DNA from: Rutidosis leptorrhynchoides
Lineage: Eukaryota; Streptophyta; Magnoliopsida; Asterales; Asteraceae
NCBI RefSeq assembly: GCF_046630445.1
Contig: NC_092335.1
Span: 311,846,501-311,910,500 of the forward strand
Reading direction: 5' to 3'
Length of the DNA: 64,000 nt
Shown: in pieces, positions 61,991-64,000 of the stretch
Layout: every line of letters begins with the position of its first letter
How positions within the stretch are numbered: the stretch's first letter is position 1
Notes under the pieces: generated by a model
Databases searched by the model: none
What the model was told of the DNA's origin: nothing
What the model saw: only the letters and a program-made list of their open reading frames with translations
Position numbers and translations under genes: made by a program

Positions 61991-63824
61991 CGTTAAATTA
62001 GGGGTTCGGGTTAGTGTATAACTCGTTAATAAAAATGCACGATTAGGGTAAAAGACGCATTTTCAAAAATTAGCAAACATTCCAGAAAAGCAACCGTTTT
62101 TGAAGAAAAACATGTGTGATAAAATAAGAAGGAATGAACGATGAGGTGCGCCATCTATCATTCGACGAGCTTTGTAATTACAAACTAGGTATTTTCAATC
62201 ACTTTTCTACACTAATCACCCTCATGAATTTATAATTAGAGTCTGATTTCATGCAAATGAGGGCATTGCATGATCTCAAGTGTGGGGAAGGGTTATAAAT
62301 TCTCTCGAGTTTATACTTGGCTTATTTTCTAAATATTTTGAAAATTTTAAAATTTTTCAAACTAATGAATTCAAAATCATGTTTATACATATTTATGAAC
62401 GATAAAACTAGGTGTTAATGCCGAAATTATTGCTACCTCGGAAAGGACATAAATTGAGAAATAACTAAAACGCTTGAATTTATTTATTAGGATATAAAAT
62501 GACGCAAGAAAAAAGCCAAGTGTGGGGAGAATGTACCAAGTTATTCAATTAAAAACTATCTATCACATGTTTCTGTAAAGTTTAATGCAGGTACTTTTGT
62601 TTTGGACTAAATTAACTGTTTTACCCGGTTTATTGAAAGAAAGATGGATTTACACGATGAATCAATTCCATCATTAAAAGGAAGTAAAGTCTTCCGAAAA
62701 AGACACGCGCTTCTTGATTTAGGTCAGGAAGTTGTCGTCCAGACCAGCTGTAGATTGACAAAAAATCTAGAAAAGTCATCACTAAAATCAGCAGGAAATC
62801 CACGGACCTCAGCATCAAACAAGGTCGCCAAGTGGTCAGACTTATCCTAACCATGAGAGGATCTGTCTCGTAAAATGGGAAGGGCGCCGTGAAAATTAGC
62901 TTGATAAGACTAATGAATCAGACCCCCAGAAAGGATAATCTCCTTAAAGATTAAAAATCAGCTTTTAAGCCTGATATTACTCAATCCTTGAGATTGACCT
63001 TAAAGATTGAGAATTACAAACTCATGGAATTCGATGATATCTAAACTCGAGCTTGAACGAGAAAATATTTTGATCAAAATTACAAACCGATTTGTTTTCT
63101 GAGAACCCATTTTCAATGCGTTCATTACCATTGAACGTAAAATCCTAGGAATTCACCTGGAATTCATTAGGTCACCTGAACCAAATCGGGTGTCAACCGT
63201 AAGAACGGTGGTTGCATAGCATGGTCGAAGACAGGACCTTGTGCCAGACCAAAAAACTATAGGATGATCTTTACTATTGCTCATACAAAGGATAGTACTA
63301 GCATCCAACACGATATAGACCATAATCAAAAGCATGTCACGGGACATTGCCTTAACAGTTGCTTGTTCAAAGCTTTCCTTTACAACCGGACGGTAGTTTA
63401 CCGAAAGGTAATATACGGAGCAAGTATACTGGACATGTTGCTTTCCTAATACAAGGTTAGCAAGTGGGTGACACAAAACCATAAGTTTTGAGCTAAAATT
63501 GTCAAATCTGAAACCCACAAAACCCACAAAAACATTTTGCAAACACCGGTAAAGGGTTATTCCAGAAAACTTATCTAGGGTAAAAGGTAGAATAAATTTT
63601 CAAAAGACCAAATGTTTTCATAAAAATCCAATTTCCTTAAGGATCTAAATTTTCATAGTCATGTGGGACTGTAAACCACATCGTTACTACCATTGTTCAT
63701 ACCGCCATATCAAAATCACTGATGTACAAAGTGTGAAGAATAAAGAAGTGATTCGTGTGATGTATTATATTATTTCAAGTTATGTATCGCTTGAGGACAA
63801 GCAACATTCAAGTGTGGGGATATT
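61991..63824 (+). other. Interior 3' region with repeated polypurine-like motifs
   Basis: This is non-coding apart from a 68-codon basic frame at 62644-62850 (MDLHDESIPSLKGSKVFRKR), which I do not recognise. Between 61973 and 63820 the motif AAGTGTGGGGA occurs four times; the last is the true polypurine tract at the 3' LTR. Confidence 0.6.
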
Positions 63825-64000
63825 TGATAGTGCTCCAACTGAACATATATTTAGTAGCAATATCCTTCCGATATGTAAAGTTTTCAGTTGCAATTGTTCT
63901 ATTTTCAAGTAATATTCGTTTAAATAAATAAGTGCGAAGATAAAAGGCGAAAACGAAGATTTGAAGACAAAAACGTCCAAAAAGCTCAAATGTACATGAT
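63825..64000 (+). repeat. 3' LTR of the Athila-like element, truncated by window
   Basis: TGATAGTGCTCCAACTGAAC, matching 57848 onward with a few changes over the 176 bp visible. Confidence 0.9.

Larger units (their letters stand above)
57848..64000 (+). mobile_element. Athila-like non-autonomous LTR element (3' LTR cut by window end)
   Basis: 5' LTR 57848-59733, primer-binding site TGGCGCCGCTGCCGGGGAA (59742-59760), interior of about 4.1 kb, polypurine tract AAGTGTGGGGA (63810-63820), and the 3' LTR starting at 63825 with the same first 170 bp as the 5' LTR. The TGGCGCC primer site and the CTTGAGGACAAGCA wording before the tract are typical of Athila/Tat elements. Only a short zinc-knuckle ORF is present and no protease, RT or integrase, so the element depends on others. 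Confidence 0.85.

Overview
The window reads as nuclear DNA of a flowering plant, most likely a eudicot and probably a member of the daisy family (Asteraceae). The family guess rests on recognition of the repeats and of the CYP71-type P450, not on a search. The sequence is AT-rich, full of (TA)n and (TAA)n microsatellites, and dominated by nested LTR retrotransposons. Only one host gene looks complete: a two-exon cytochrome P450 on the + strand (24139-25056 and 28602-29216).

Left part (1-23450, mostly - strand). The 3' end of an LTR (1-1058) interrupts a decayed Ty1/copia element (1059-5245). The copia leader holds a 412-bp piece of organelle-type group II intron between 13-bp direct repeats. 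Next come the two halves of one broken Tat-type Ty3 element (about 5320-5542 and 20026-22993). They are separated by a 14.5-kb composite insertion, element A-minus (5543-20020), with the target duplication CAGTA; reading across the gap rejoins the reverse-transcriptase reading frame. A-minus carries a Pack-MULE with an EXO70 fragment in one LTR (6487-8102, 9-bp target duplication), and in its interior the remains of a third LTR family (C, 10624-15579).

Middle (23500-31930). A Stowaway-like MITE lies upstream of the P450 gene. The 3.5-kb P450 intron contains a terminal-inverted-repeat element with a telomere-motif palindrome core and a LINE-type element that shows only an RRM-bearing ORF1 with a single nonsense codon. 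Downstream lies a - strand Athila/Tat-type LTR with a cluster of small palindromes upstream of its TATA box.

Right part (31934-64000). A chromovirus-like Ty3 element (A-plus, 31934-42074) has a 3.5-kb LTR and, between primer-binding site and gag, two extra ORFs: an intact 208-codon acidic ORF and an F-box/Sel1-like ORF of the plant At1g67623/At2g35280 type. It is cut by a family C LTR (42075 onward, TSD side CGTAG), which is itself split by a 12.7-kb element B (43439-56177, TSD ATATG). B has 3.8-kb LTRs and no reverse transcriptase, a LARD-like non-autonomous design. The window ends in an Athila-like non-autonomous element (57848 to beyond 64000) with one zinc-knuckle ORF broken by one stop.

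The most unusual items are the extra ORFs in A-plus, a small hairpin (CGGGTA-5 nt-TACCCG) shared by A-plus and B and partly reused at B's polypurine-tract position, the EXO70 Pack-MULE, the group II intron insertion, and palindromic motif clusters next to three TATA boxes. All family assignments come from reading the sequence; no database search was possible.
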